Of a DNA stretch of 64,000 bases, positions 50,473-59,305 are shown one piece after another. The notes below the pieces were generated by a model. The model ran no database searches. It saw only the letters and a list, made by a program, of their open reading frames with translations, and was not told where the DNA came from. Origin of the DNA: Pseudarthrobacter sulfonivorans (lineage in GTDB: Bacteria > Actinomycetota > Actinomycetes > Actinomycetales > Micrococcaceae); assembly GCF_001484605.1 (NCBI RefSeq), contig NZ_CP013747.1:1302001-1366000 (forward strand), given 5' to 3'. The translations under genes and the position numbers were made by a program. The first letter of the stretch is position 1. Each line of letters begins with the position of its first letter.

Positions 50473-51467
50473 GAGTAGCTCACTTTCGTGTAGGCGCCGT
50501 CGCCGTGCAGGGACTGGATCATGGCCTGGGCCACGAGCGAGGCATTGAGGCCGTCCTGCGCCCCGGCCAGGGGCGGCTGTTCTCCCTTGGCCAGGGCTGA
50601 GATCCAGGCCTGCAGCTGCAGGCGGTACGCGTCGGCAAAGCGCGGGCGCCAGTCCGCGGGGATTCCCGTCCGGCTGAGGCCCGCCTGCTGGACGCCCAGC
50701 AGTGCGGATTCCTTCAGACCGGTGGTGCCGAGTTCCGAGACAACCTCACAGCTGGTGGTATAGCCATATTGGGCGTTAAGGAACAGCTCCAGTGTGGTCA
50801 GCGTGCCGTCGGCGGTTCGGAGCATCATAAAGGCCGGGTCCTGCAACCCGCCCTCGGCATGGCGTGAGCTCCGCCCGGCCTGCCATGACACTTCCGTTAT
50901 GGGCGAGTCCAACAGCCAGGGAATGATGTCCAGCTCGTGGATGGCCGAATTGGTGATGGCCGATTCGGACGTGGTGCCCGTGCCCGCACCGGCGTTCCGG
51001 CTGGTGCAGTGGACCACGAGCGGTTCGCCCTGGGTGCGGTCCTGCACAGACTGGCGCAGGGCCATGTAGCCGGGGTCGAAGCGCCGCATGAAGCCCAGCG
51101 ACAGCAGCGAAGCCCCGGTGGCAGCCACGATGTCGGCGTCCGCCGCTACCACCTCGAGGCTTTCCAGCAGCGTGGGGGCCAGCGGCTTCTCGCACAGCAC
51201 CGGGGTCATCGCCTCAAAGCATTCCAGCACCAGCCCGGCGTGCGTGGAGTCGTGGGAGGAAACCACGACGGCGTCCACCTCGCTGGAGTTGATCAGCTCG
51301 GAGGGATCGGTGGTGATGCGGGCGGCCGGAGGCGCAGCGGCCGCGGCACGGCCGGCGTCGAGGTCTGCCACAAAAGTGACCTCGGCACCGCCGATGGTGG
51401 TGGCGAGGTTCCTGATGTGGTCGGCGCCCATGATTCCGGCGCCAATGACGCCTACCCGGATCGGCAT
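50469..51467 (-). CDS. Gfo/Idh/MocA dehydrogenase
   Basis: The 332-residue protein starts MPIRVGVIGAGIMGADHIRNL, with LCEKPLAPTLLE and the segment SAITNSAIHELDIIPWLL. The sequence is close in pattern to the IolG at 61.9 kb (which has INDSVVHEFDAIRFF), so it is a plausible inositol-like dehydrogenase. It is the first of the three dehydrogenases after the ABC genes, separated from them by a stable hairpin. ATG at 51467 follows GGGAAGAC. Confidence 0.87.
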   Translation of the reverse strand: MPIRVGVIGAGIMGADHIRNLATTIGGAEVTFVADLDAGRAAAAAPPAARITTDPSELINSSEVDAVVVSSHDSTHAGLVLECFEAMTPVLCEKPLAPTLLESLEVVAADADIVAATGASLLSLGFMRRFDPGYMALRQSVQDRTQGEPLVVHCTSRNAGAGTGTTSESAITNSAIHELDIIPWLLDSPITEVSWQAGRSSRHAEGGLQDPAFMMLRTADGTLTTLELFLNAQYGYTTSCEVVSELGTTGLKESALLGVQQAGLSRTGIPADWRPRFADAYRLQLQAWISALAKGEQPPLAGAQDGLNASLVAQAMIQSLHGDGAYTKVSYS

Positions 51468-51526
51468 GTTGTCTTCCCGTCTACTTTTCGCTATCTTTGC
51501 CGTGACCTTCGCGCCGTGGCACGGCG

Positions 51527-51561
51527 GGCGGGGCCCGTCCGGTTTTCCGGCGGGCCCCGCC
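51527..51561. terminator. GC-rich hairpin between ABC genes and dehydrogenase genes
   Basis: GGCGGGGCCCG (51527-51537) pairs with CGGGCCCCGCC (51551-51561). On the minus strand it follows the ATPase gene by 10 bases, so it may reduce readthrough into the three dehydrogenase genes. Confidence 0.65.
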
Positions 51562-51570
51562 TCGGTCCTG

Positions 51571-52506
51571 TTACACGTGCCGGGGGCTGCTTTCCGTTGA
51601 CGTCTCTCGGTTGTGAGTAACGTCAGCGACCTCTGCCTGCACTTCCTTGACCACGTCGCCGTGTCCGCCGAGCTGCTCGAGCTCGTGGGCGAGTTCCGCC
51701 AGTTCCGCACCGCCGGCCATCTGGGCGGTGAGCTCGTCCAGGGTGATGTCCTTCTTGTCGTAGTAGCCGATCGACTTGCCGCGCTTGAGCAGGAGGAACC
51801 GGTCCCCGACAGGGAAGGCGTGGTGCGGGTTGTGCGTGATGAAGATGACGCCGAGTCCCCGGTCGCGAGCCTGCAGGATGTAGCGGAGCACGACGCCGGA
51901 CTGCTTGACGCCCAGCGCCGCCGTCGGTTCGTCCAGGATCAGGACCTTTGCGCCGAAGTACACGGCGCGGGCGATCGCGACACACTGGCGCTCACCGCCG
52001 GACAGCTGGCCGATGGGCTGTTCCACGTCGCGGAGGTCGATGCCCATCTCGGCAAGTTCCTTGAGCGTGATGGCCTTCATCTTCTCGACGTCCATGCTTT
52101 TGAACGGGCCGAAACCGCTGGTCAGCTCCGAACCGAGGAAGAAGTTCCGCCAGATGGGCATCAGGGGCACCACCGCGAGGTCCTGGTAGACGGTGGCGAT
52201 GCCCACGTCAAGGGCGTCACGGGGCGAACCAAACTTCCGTTCCTCGCCCATGATGTTCAGCACCCCGGCGTCGTGCTGGTGCAGTCCGGCGATGATCTTG
52301 ATCAGGGTGGACTTGCCCGCACCGTTATCGCCCAGTACGCAGGTGACACGGCCGTTGTCCACGGCCATGGTCACATCGGAGAGGGCGATGATGTTGCCGT
52401 AGTGCTTGCCTACTCCGTCGAGGGAGAGCAAGTGGACGGGGGTGTGGGTGAGGGGATCTTTTTCATCCTTGAGCAGGGTCTGTTGGTCGATCTCTTTGGC
52501 GTTCAT
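51571..52506 (-). CDS. ABC importer ATPase, single nucleotide-binding domain (sugar/inositol type)
   Basis: The 311-residue ATPase has Walker [10 protein letters not shown] at 59-67, signature LSGGERQ at 167-173 and Walker B VLILDEP at 187-193, with a distinct C-terminal acidic tail. Proteins of this class in ribose-type importers usually have two fused ATPase domains and about 500 residues; this one has one domain. It works with the permease and binding protein just upstream. The substrate is probably a sugar or cyclitol. Confidence 0.9.
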   Translation of the reverse strand: MNAKEIDQQTLLKDEKDPLTHTPVHLLSLDGVGKHYGNIIALSDVTMAVDNGRVTCVLGDNGAGKSTLIKIIAGLHQHDAGVLNIMGEERKFGSPRDALDVGIATVYQDLAVVPLMPIWRNFFLGSELTSGFGPFKSMDVEKMKAITLKELAEMGIDLRDVEQPIGQLSGGERQCVAIARAVYFGAKVLILDEPTAALGVKQSGVVLRYILQARDRGLGVIFITHNPHHAFPVGDRFLLLKRGKSIGYYDKKDITLDELTAQMAGGAELAELAHELEQLGGHGDVVKEVQAEVADVTHNRETSTESSPRHV

Positions 52507-52519
52507 TTCTCCGGCCCCT

Positions 52520-53587
52520 TTACTTGAGTTCCGCGCGGCGCTTGACGATGAGGTTGATGATGGTGGCCAGCAGCAGCATCAGGCCCAGGAAGAACTTGAA
52601 CCAGTCGGGGTTCCACTGGGCATAGACGATGCCCTTGTTGGCCATGCCGAAGATGAACGCGCCGATCGCGCCGCCCACCGCCGAACCATAGCCGCCGGTC
52701 AGGAGGCACCCGCCGATCACCGCGGCGATGATGTACAGGAACTCGTTGCCCACACCCTCACCGGACTGCACCGTATCGAAAGCGAAGAGGTTGTGCATGC
52801 CCAGGATCCAGCCGCAGAAGCCCACGCCCATGAACAATCCGATCTTCGTGGCCTTGACCGGCACACCCACGGCGCGGGCCGCATTCTCGTCCCCGCCGAC
52901 GGCGAAGATCCAGTTCCCCACCCGGGTCCGCATCAGCACCCAGGTGGCCACGGCGACCAGCGCGATCCAGATGAACACCGTGATCTTGACATCGATGCCG
53001 CCAATGGAGACCGAGGACGCGAACACCGCGCGGGCGGAGGCGAAGCCGTCCATGCTGGAGATCGACGGCGACGACACGGAGCCGCCGATCAGCCGGGTCA
53101 GGCCCAGGTTCAGGCCGGTCAGCATAAGGAACGTGGCCAGGGTGACGATAAAGCTGGGCAGCTTGGTCTTCATCAAAATCCAGCCATTGATATAACCGAT
53201 GCCCACGGAGACCACCAGGGCCAGGAGAACCCCGACCCAGATATTCGTGCTGAAGTACCAGCTGAACATCGACGCCGTCAGTGCCGATGAGATCACCGCG
53301 ACACCGGTGGAAAGATCGAACTCCCCGCCGATCATCAGCAAGGAAACCCCCACCGCCATGATGCCGATCGTGGAACTGCCGTACAGAATGGTCGCCAAGG
53401 CATTGGGCTGGGTAAACGTCGGGGAAACCAACGCGAAGAAGACGAACAGGACCACCGCTCCTACGAGCGCGCCGACTTCGGGACGGCCCAGGAGCGTCTG
53501 GAGCGGGTTCCGCCGCCCAATTCTCTCATCGCCACGTGGCCCGGCTGCTGAAGCCGGTGCCGGGGGCAGGGTTGCTGTTTTTGCCAT
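52520..53587 (-). CDS. ABC importer permease, RbsC/IatP type
   Basis: The 355-residue protein has about 8-10 TM segments of the ribose/inositol permease family: [26 protein letters not shown] (the conserved GGIDLS-type motif) and [27 protein letters not shown] at 53587 follows AAGGAG. It lies between the substrate-binding protein, 65 bases upstream across a hairpin, and the ATPase 13 bases downstream. The substrate is inferred to be a cyclitol or sugar. Confidence 0.92.
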   Translation of the reverse strand: MAKTATLPPAPASAAGPRGDERIGRRNPLQTLLGRPEVGALVGAVVLFVFFALVSPTFTQPNALATILYGSSTIGIMAVGVSLLMIGGEFDLSTGVAVISSALTASMFSWYFSTNIWVGVLLALVVSVGIGYINGWILMKTKLPSFIVTLATFLMLTGLNLGLTRLIGGSVSSPSISSMDGFASARAVFASSVSIGGIDVKITVFIWIALVAVATWVLMRTRVGNWIFAVGGDENAARAVGVPVKATKIGLFMGVGFCGWILGMHNLFAFDTVQSGEGVGNEFLYIIAAVIGGCLLTGGYGSAVGGAIGAFIFGMANKGIVYAQWNPDWFKFFLGLMLLLATIINLIVKRRAELK

Positions 53588-53609
53588 AGGAAGAACTCCT
53601 TGTTGGTCA

Positions 53610-53639
53610 GGCCGTGCGGCGGTTGCCCGCCGCACGGCC
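53610..53639. terminator. 13-bp hairpin between binding-protein and permease genes
   Basis: GGCCGTGCGGCGG (53610-53622) pairs perfectly with its complement (53627-53639) around a TTGC loop. It lies 13 bases beyond the binding-protein stop, so it probably stabilises that part of the mRNA or limits downstream transcription. Confidence 0.75.
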
Positions 53640-53651
53640 TGAGTCCCGGAT

Positions 53652-54647
53652 CTAGCGGACGCCCTGCTGGGCGAATTTGAGAACGTCGGAAGCGTTGGAC
53701 TGGTCAACGATGGTGGGACCGGTCAAGACCGGCTGGCCGCCGCCAAGCTTGAAGCCGCCACGCTTGGCCTGCCACAGCGAGTCGACCGACATGTAGCCCT
53801 GGGCCCACGGCTGCTGGTCCACGGTGAAGATCACGTCACCATCCACGATCTTCTGGGCGAGCTCTGCGTTCAGGTCGAAGCTGGCAACCTTCGCAGAGCT
53901 GCCGGCGTCCGCGACGGACTTGAGCAGCGTGAGGGTGATCGGTGCGCCGAGGCCAATGATGACGTCTGCATCCTTGGCTGCCTGGAGCTTCGCGGTGGCG
54001 GTGGACTGGACGCCGGTCATGTCCTTGCCGTCGACGTAGAGAATCTCCGCACCCGGAACCTTGGCCTTGACGCCTGCGCACCGTGCTTCAAGGCCAACGT
54101 GGCCCTGCTGCTGAATGACGCAGACCGGGTGCTTGAAGCCCTGTTCGGCGAGCTTGGTGCCCACCGCCTGGCCGGCAAGCTGCTCATTCGAGCCGAAGTG
54201 CGTAAATGCGCCGAGCTGCGCCGACACGGACTCGCCGGCGTTGAGGCTGACCACCGGAATGCCGGCATCGGTGGCCTTCTTCAGGACGTCCTTCAGGGCC
54301 TCCGGGGTTGCGAGGGTAACGGCGATGCCGTCGACTTTCTGATCGATGGCCTGCTGGACGAGCTGGGCCTGGCGTCCGGCCTCCGGGTCACTGGTGTAGA
54401 GCAGTTCCACGTTGTCTTTCGCTGAGGCCTCCTCGGCACCCTTGCGGACTATGTCCCAGAAGGTGTCGCCTGCCGCGGCGTGGGTGATGAGAGCCACCTT
54501 CATGCGGTCTGTGGTGGCCACCTGACCGCCGCCGGCGGCGCCGCCGCCCTCAACCGGCTTCCCGCCCGTGCTGGAGCAGGCGCTGAGTGCCATCATGGGA
54601 ACAACTGCCGCCACGAGAGCCGCCTTGCGCCAAGAAAAATTAGCCAC
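53652..54647 (-). CDS. ABC importer substrate-binding lipoprotein (sugar/inositol type)
   Basis: The 331-residue protein is a type 1 periplasmic-binding-like lipoprotein. The lipobox LSAC gives Cys24. After a Gly-rich spacer comes MKVALITHAAAGDTFWDIVRKGAEEAS, VDGIAVTLATPEALKDVL and GAPITLTLLKSVADAG. The start is GTG at 54647 after AAAGGAGA. It is the first gene of the operon and has its own promoter. It resembles inositol/ribose binding proteins such as IbpA; context supports a cyclitol or sugar. Confidence 0.9.
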   Translation of the reverse strand: MANFSWRKAALVAAVVPMMALSACSSTGGKPVEGGGAAGGGQVATTDRMKVALITHAAAGDTFWDIVRKGAEEASAKDNVELLYTSDPEAGRQAQLVQQAIDQKVDGIAVTLATPEALKDVLKKATDAGIPVVSLNAGESVSAQLGAFTHFGSNEQLAGQAVGTKLAEQGFKHPVCVIQQQGHVGLEARCAGVKAKVPGAEILYVDGKDMTGVQSTATAKLQAAKDADVIIGLGAPITLTLLKSVADAGSSAKVASFDLNAELAQKIVDGDVIFTVDQQPWAQGYMSVDSLWQAKRGGFKLGGGQPVLTGPTIVDQSNASDVLKFAQQGVR

Positions 54648-54713
54648 GTTAATCTCCTTTGATCTCAGGGTCCGGGCTGCCACTCTGCAACCGCCGGAGC
54701 ACTGTCTACCTCG

Positions 54714-54742
54714 ATCATGGTGATTCAACTCACGAATGTCAA
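54714..54742 (-). promoter_or_regulatory. Promoter of the ABC-dehydrogenase operon
   Basis: On the minus strand TTGACA (54737-54742) is followed after 17 bases by CATGAT (54714-54719). A GntR-like box lies 6 bases upstream of the -35 element. Confidence 0.55.
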
Positions 54743-54747
54743 TAGTT

Positions 54748-54757
54748 TGTCCTGACA
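54748..54757. promoter_or_regulatory. TGTCCTGACA box at the ABC operon promoter
   Basis: TGTCCTGACA matches the boxes at 43444 and 55857 and lies directly upstream of the -35 element. A second, weaker half, AGGATGT, follows 3 bases later. Confidence 0.45.
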
Positions 54758-54796
54758 TTAGGATGTTTTTACGTAAGGGAGCCTACTGCGGCCGCC

Positions 54797-55810
54797 CTAA
54801 AATGCCGGCCGCGCCGTGGTCCCGCGAACAACCAGGGCCGGCTCAATCAGCTTGCGTTGCGGGCCAACCGCGGCGTCGCGAATGCGTGCAAGCAGCGCCT
54901 TGGCCACATCCACGCCCACCAGATCGCTTCGGTTGTCTACTGAGGTCAGCTCCAGATACCGCGACTTTGCCAGGGTTGAATTGTCGTATCCGATCACGGA
55001 GATGTCCGCCGGGACCGCAAGCCCGCGCGCCTTGATGGCACCCAAGGCACCCAAGGCCATGGTGTCATTGGCGGCGAAGATGGCAGTGGTGTCCGGATAG
55101 TGGTCCAGCAGCCAGCACGTCGAGGCGTAGCCATCCTCCTCGGACGTGCCGCCCGACTCCCCCGCAATCCGAAGTTCGGCGCCGGACTCCCGGAGCCGGC
55201 TGAGGAAGCCCGCGCGCCGGTGCGCAGCGGCACCGCCGGATCCGGAAAGGTGGCCTATCCGGATGTGGCCGAGCCCCAGAAGGTGGCTGGCCGCCATGCC
55301 GCCGCCACCGTCGTCGTCGTTGGTAATCAGATCAGCGCCGGCCGGCACACCATCGCGCCACCCAGCCACGACCGTCGGAACCCCCGCCCCAGCCAACATT
55401 GACGCGCTTGGCTCCGCCGCTATCACCAGCCCGTCAACGTGCATGGCAAGCAAACCGTCGGCAGCTTCCTGGATGCGGTTCTCCCCGGGCCGGGAATCAG
55501 CCAGCATGACCTGGTAGCCATGTTCCGTCAGCGCAGACTCCATCCCCCGCAGCAGATCGACGAACCACAGGTTCCGGTAGTCGTCAATCACCAGCCCAAT
55601 GCTCTTCGTGCGACTGCTGGCAAGCGTAGTGGCGGCGCGGCTGGGGCGGTACCCGAGGTCCGAGATGGCCGCCTGGACGGCTTCGCGGCGCTTGTCGCTC
55701 ACCCTCGCGGGATTCTGCAGTACGAGTGAAACCAGCGACGGCGAGACGCCCGCCTGCTTCGCCACGTCATAGATCGTCGGGCGTCGTGCCTTGGGGCTGT
55801 GCAACGTCAT
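54797..55810 (-). CDS. LacI-family transcriptional regulator
   Basis: The 337-residue regulator has PTIYDVAKQAGVSPSLVSLVLQNPARVSDKRREAVQAAISDLGYRPSRAATTLA at the N terminus and a periplasmic-binding-like effector domain with ND and GYDNSTLAKSRYLELTSV motifs. ATG at 55810 follows GGCACCTCCG, a weak site. It is divergent from the dehydrogenase-isomerase-dehydrogenase operon and probably controls it through the 14-bp palindrome at 55903-55916. Confidence 0.92.
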   Translation of the reverse strand: MTLHSPKARRPTIYDVAKQAGVSPSLVSLVLQNPARVSDKRREAVQAAISDLGYRPSRAATTLASSRTKSIGLVIDDYRNLWFVDLLRGMESALTEHGYQVMLADSRPGENRIQEAADGLLAMHVDGLVIAAEPSASMLAGAGVPTVVAGWRDGVPAGADLITNDDDGGGGMAASHLLGLGHIRIGHLSGSGGAAAHRRAGFLSRLRESGAELRIAGESGGTSEEDGYASTCWLLDHYPDTTAIFAANDTMALGALGAIKARGLAVPADISVIGYDNSTLAKSRYLELTSVDNRSDLVGVDVAKALLARIRDAAVGPQRKLIEPALVVRGTTARPAF

Positions 55811-55856
55811 CGGAGGTGCCTTTCGTGTCTGCCCTTGAGGATATCCGCCAGGTGAT

Positions 55857-55866
55857 TGACAGGACA
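55857..55866. promoter_or_regulatory. TGTCCTGTCA box overlapping a -35 element
   Basis: TGACAGGACA (reverse complement TGTCCTGTCA) overlaps a TTGACA -35 hexamer at 55856-55861 of the downstream operon. Five of its bases belong to the -35 element, so the match may be partly coincidental. Confidence 0.4.
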
Positions 55867-55902
55867 TACATACATGGATACGCTCAGATCCAGTGCACTA
55901 AA

Positions 55903-55916
55903 TTGTAGCGCTACAA
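55903..55916. promoter_or_regulatory. LacI operator, 14-bp palindrome
   Basis: TTGTAGCGCTACAA is a perfect palindrome typical of LacI-family operators. It lies 49 bases upstream of the dehydrogenase ATG and about 93 bases upstream of the LacI gene start. Confidence 0.75.
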
Positions 55917-55964
55917 AATGCCGTTGGACCTTCCCGCCGCGGCTGAATTTCAAAGGAGAAATCA

Positions 55965-57152
55965 ATGGCTGAAAGCCTAGGCGTCGCCGTCATCGGTGCA
56001 GGCATGGCCGGCAAGGCCCACGCTGCTGCATACCGCACCGCGTCTGCCCTCTACAGCCCGGTACTTCCCCCGGTGCGCCTGGTCTCGATCGGCGACGTCA
56101 ACGCCGAATTCGGCTCGTTGGCCGCCCGCCGTTTCGGATACGAACGCAACGACACGTCGTGGCAGGCAATCGCCGAAGCCGATGACATCGACGTCGTCAG
56201 CGTGGTCATCGCCAACTCGCTCCACCGCGAAGTGGTGGAGGGCCTGCTCGCGGCCGGCAAGCACGTGCTGTGCGAAAAGCCGCTGAGCGACTCCCTGGCA
56301 GACGCCCGCGCCATGGCCGAGGCAGCCCGCGCGGCCGAGGCCGGCGGAACGATCGCCCGTATTGGCTTCACGTTCCGCCGCACCCCCGGCATCGCCTACA
56401 TCCGGGACCTGATCCGCAACGGCGTCCTCGGTAATGTCCTGCACTTCAGCGGCCGCTACTGGACCGATTACGGCTTCAGCCCCTCCGCTCCCATGAGCTG
56501 GCGCTACAAGGGCGGCCCCGGCTCCGGTGCGCTCGCCGATGTTGGAAGCCACCTGACGTACATTTCCGAGTTCCTCTGTGGCGACATCAAGTCGATCACC
56601 GGCGGCAGCCTCAGCACCGTGATCGATAAGCGGCCCCTGCCGCTCGCGGCCGTTATGGGCCACGACCATGCTGCCGTCAGCGACACCTTCGAAGCCGTCG
56701 AGAACGACGACTACGCAGCCTTCAACGCGGAGTTCGGAACCGGCGCCGGCAGTTTTGAGGTCTCCCGGGTTGCGGCCGGGCACGCCAACAGCCTGCAGTT
56801 CGAGGTGTTCTGCGAGAACGGTGCCGCCAAATTTGACCAGCGCCGCCCGGCCGAGATCCAGCTGTTCCTCAACGACGGTTCCGGCAACGAGAACGGTTAC
56901 CGCCAGGTCATCCTCGGCCCGGGGCACCCCTACATCGCCGGGGGTCTTGCCATGGACGCCCCCGAAGTCGGCTTCGGCCAGAACGACGCCTTCGGCTACC
57001 AGGCCCGCGCGTTCCTCGAAGAGGTCGCCGGTTTCAGCGAAGAAGAGTCCCTCCCCCGCTGCGCCACGTTCGACGAAGGCGTGCGCAACATGGAACTGCT
57101 CGGCGCAGTGGCCGAATCCGCCCTCAACAACGGAAAGAAGATCACGCTATGA
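55965..57152 (+). CDS. Gfo/Idh/MocA dehydrogenase, long (levoglucosan-dehydrogenase-like size and pattern)
   Basis: The 395-residue protein has LGVAVIGAGMAGKAHAAAYR, VLCEKPLSDSLAD and the active-site segment GSGALADVGSHLTYISEFL. The length and the SWRYKGGPGSGAL context match the branch that includes levoglucosan dehydrogenase and other glycoside 3-oxidising enzymes rather than IolG. It is the first of three genes: this, a TIM-barrel protein (overlap ATGA) and a third dehydrogenase. Inferred role is oxidation of a sugar or glycoside, possibly at C3. Family is certain, substrate is not. GGAG lies 7 bases before ATG. Confidence 0.87.
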   Translation: MAESLGVAVIGAGMAGKAHAAAYRTASALYSPVLPPVRLVSIGDVNAEFGSLAARRFGYERNDTSWQAIAEADDIDVVSVVIANSLHREVVEGLLAAGKHVLCEKPLSDSLADARAMAEAARAAEAGGTIARIGFTFRRTPGIAYIRDLIRNGVLGNVLHFSGRYWTDYGFSPSAPMSWRYKGGPGSGALADVGSHLTYISEFLCGDIKSITGGSLSTVIDKRPLPLAAVMGHDHAAVSDTFEAVENDDYAAFNAEFGTGAGSFEVSRVAAGHANSLQFEVFCENGAAKFDQRRPAEIQLFLNDGSGNENGYRQVILGPGHPYIAGGLAMDAPEVGFGQNDAFGYQARAFLEEVAGFSEEESLPRCATFDEGVRNMELLGAVAESALNNGKKITL

Positions 57153-58168
57153 GGCTCGGTGTCTACAACGCAGTCCTGCATGACCGGCCACTTCCCGAAG
57201 CACTGAAGGTCATTGCCGAGCTTGGCCTCACCGGTATCGAGATCAACACTGGCGGCTTTCTCCCCGCCGTGCACGTCCCCACCATGGACCAGATCCTGGA
57301 AAGCGACGCCGCCCGCGACGACTACCTGGCCCTTTTCGAGGGCACCGGAGTTTCCATCGCAGGACTCAACTGCAACGGCAACCCGCTGCACCCCAACCGT
57401 GAGATCGGCGAGAAGCACGCCGAAGATATTCGTCGCTCCATCCGTCTGGCCAGCCGCCTCGGCCAGGACCGGGTAGTTACGATGTCCGGCCTGCCCGGCG
57501 GAGAGCCCGGAGCCACCACCGTCAACTGGGTGGTCAACGCCTGGAACTCGGCAGCATTGGACGTCTTGGACTACCAGTGGGGCGTGGCCGCAGCGTTTTG
57601 GAAGGAAACCGACCGCCTGGCCGCTGACCACGGCGTCAAGGTGGCTCTCGAACTGCACCCGCAGAACCTCGTCTTCAACACCGCCGACGTCCACAAGCTG
57701 ATCGAGCTGACCAACGCAACGCATGTCGGCGTCGAACTGGATGCCTCCCACCTGTTCTGGCAGCAGATGGACCCGGTTGCCGTTGTGCGCGAACTCGGAC
57801 CGCTCGTCTTTCAGGCGGCGGCGAAAGATGTCCGTGTTAACACCGAAAACGCTGCGCTGTACGGCGTGCTGGACAACAGCTTCCGCCGGCTCGCGCCGGA
57901 GGAAAACCGCACCAACCTCGGCGGCGACGAGTGGGCCAACGAGTGGCCCAAGAACTCTGCCTGGGACTTCGTGGCTCTGGGCCGCGGGCATAACACCGCC
58001 TATTGGACAGAGTTCCTCCGGGCCCTGCACGAGGTAGACCCGGAGATGCTGGTCAACATCGAGCACGAGGACGTCTCACTGGGCCGGATCGAGGGCCTGC
58101 AGGTGGCGGCCAAGGTGCTGCGGGATGCTGACGCCGCGCTCAGGTCTTCGCTGAACCTGACGGCTTAG
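57149..58168 (+). CDS. TIM-barrel isomerase/epimerase- or lyase-like protein
   Basis: The 339-residue protein belongs to the xylose-isomerase-like TIM barrels. Candidate metal ligands are Glu168 and His170 (ALELHPQNLVF), Asp198 and His201 (ELDASHLFW), and Glu around 318 (VNIEHED). A KDVRV segment follows at 226-230. ATG at 57149 overlaps the dehydrogenase stop. Proteins of this fold act after a dehydrogenase in inositol, levoglucosan and C-glycoside breakdown, where they isomerise or eliminate from a keto-sugar. That kind of role is inferred here. Confidence 0.83.
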   Translation: MRLGVYNAVLHDRPLPEALKVIAELGLTGIEINTGGFLPAVHVPTMDQILESDAARDDYLALFEGTGVSIAGLNCNGNPLHPNREIGEKHAEDIRRSIRLASRLGQDRVVTMSGLPGGEPGATTVNWVVNAWNSAALDVLDYQWGVAAAFWKETDRLAADHGVKVALELHPQNLVFNTADVHKLIELTNATHVGVELDASHLFWQQMDPVAVVRELGPLVFQAAAKDVRVNTENAALYGVLDNSFRRLAPEENRTNLGGDEWANEWPKNSAWDFVALGRGHNTAYWTEFLRALHEVDPEMLVNIEHEDVSLGRIEGLQVAAKVLRDADAALRSSLNLTA

Positions 58169-58200
58169 CCAACCAATTCGTCAGGCAAAGGCCTGTGAAC

Positions 58201-58236
58201 AGCAAGGGGGCGGCGCATATGCGTCGCCCCCTTGCT
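58201..58236. terminator. Hairpin between the TIM-barrel and third dehydrogenase genes
   Basis: AGCAAGGGGGCG (58201-58212) pairs with CGCCCCCTTGCT (58225-58236) around a palindromic GCGCATATGCGT-like loop. It lies in a 110-base gap, so it may attenuate transcription before the third gene. Confidence 0.7.
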
Positions 58237-58278
58237 GTGACCGGAGGCAGGCCATCCCTAAAAGAGAAGGAAACGAAC

Positions 58279-59301
58279 ATGCGTATTGGCATTGTCGGAT
58301 ACGGAGCAGGCGGCAGGTACTTCCATGCCCCGTTCATTGAAGCGGCCGAGGGAGTCGAGCTGGTGGGCATTGTGGCCCGTTCGGAAGCGAAACGGGCGCA
58401 GGCGGAAGCGGACTTCCCGGGCCTGCCTGTTTATGGGAGTCTGGCCGAGCTGCTCGACGCCGGCGTGGACGCGGTGACCATCACCACGCCGCCCCACACG
58501 CGCCGTGACCTGGTTATGGAAGCCATCACAGCGGGCGTGCACGTTGTGGCCGACAAACCCTTCGCCCCGAATGCGGAGGCTGCGCGTGAACTCGCCGAGG
58601 CCGCCTCCCGGGCCGGCGTTGTCCTGAACGTCTACCACAACCGGCGCCGCGACGCGGATATCCTTACGTTCGCCAACGTGCTGGCCTCAGGGGAACTGGG
58701 CGAGACGTGGCGGGTGCATTCGACCATGGACCAGGACAACGCCGACAGCCTTGAGCTCGGTGCCAGCGGTGGACTCCTGCGGGACCTGGGCAGCCACCTG
58801 GTTGACCAGATGCTGTGGCTGCTCGGACCGGCGAGCCACGTGCACGCGACCCTGGACTGGACGGACCGTTTCGGCGAACGGACGGACTGCGGCTTTGTTG
58901 TCACCATGACGCATTCGTCGGGAACCGTCTCCACGGTGTCCGCCAGCAAACTCAACCATTCCACCACGAGGGAGCTGCGGGCCTACGGCAGCAGGGGCAG
59001 CTACATCGCCTCCGGCGCCGACGTTCAGGCCAACGCCCTGATGTCGGGCCGCCGTCCGGTTGAGGAACCGGCAACGTGGGGCATCGACGCGGACGAAAAC
59101 TGGGGCACCCTGGCCACAAAGGACGGCCGCGAGGCCATTGCCTCGGCACAGGGGAACTATGCCGGCTTCTATACAGGGTTCGCCCGCGCGGTCCGCGGCG
59201 ACGGCCCTGAACCCGTACCGGCGACGGAAGGAATCCGGACGCTGGAGGTGCTGGATGCGGCCCGCCGCAGTGCGCTGGAGAACGCGGTGATCGCGCTCTA
59301 G
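58279..59301 (+). CDS. Gfo/Idh/MocA oxidoreductase
   Basis: The 340-residue protein has MRIGIVGYGAGGRYFHAPFIEAAEG, DKPFAPNAEAARELAEAA in place of EKP, and GGLLRDLGSHLVDQMLWLLG. This is the pattern of the YhhX/MviM-like branch of the family. GAAGGAA lies 6 bases before ATG. It could complete the pathway by reducing or oxidising the product of the first dehydrogenase and TIM barrel. Two inverted-repeat structures follow the gene. Confidence 0.86.
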   Translation: MRIGIVGYGAGGRYFHAPFIEAAEGVELVGIVARSEAKRAQAEADFPGLPVYGSLAELLDAGVDAVTITTPPHTRRDLVMEAITAGVHVVADKPFAPNAEAARELAEAASRAGVVLNVYHNRRRDADILTFANVLASGELGETWRVHSTMDQDNADSLELGASGGLLRDLGSHLVDQMLWLLGPASHVHATLDWTDRFGERTDCGFVVTMTHSSGTVSTVSASKLNHSTTRELRAYGSRGSYIASGADVQANALMSGRRPVEEPATWGIDADENWGTLATKDGREAIASAQGNYAGFYTGFARAVRGDGPEPVPATEGIRTLEVLDAARRSALENAVIAL

Positions 59302-59305
59302 CACC

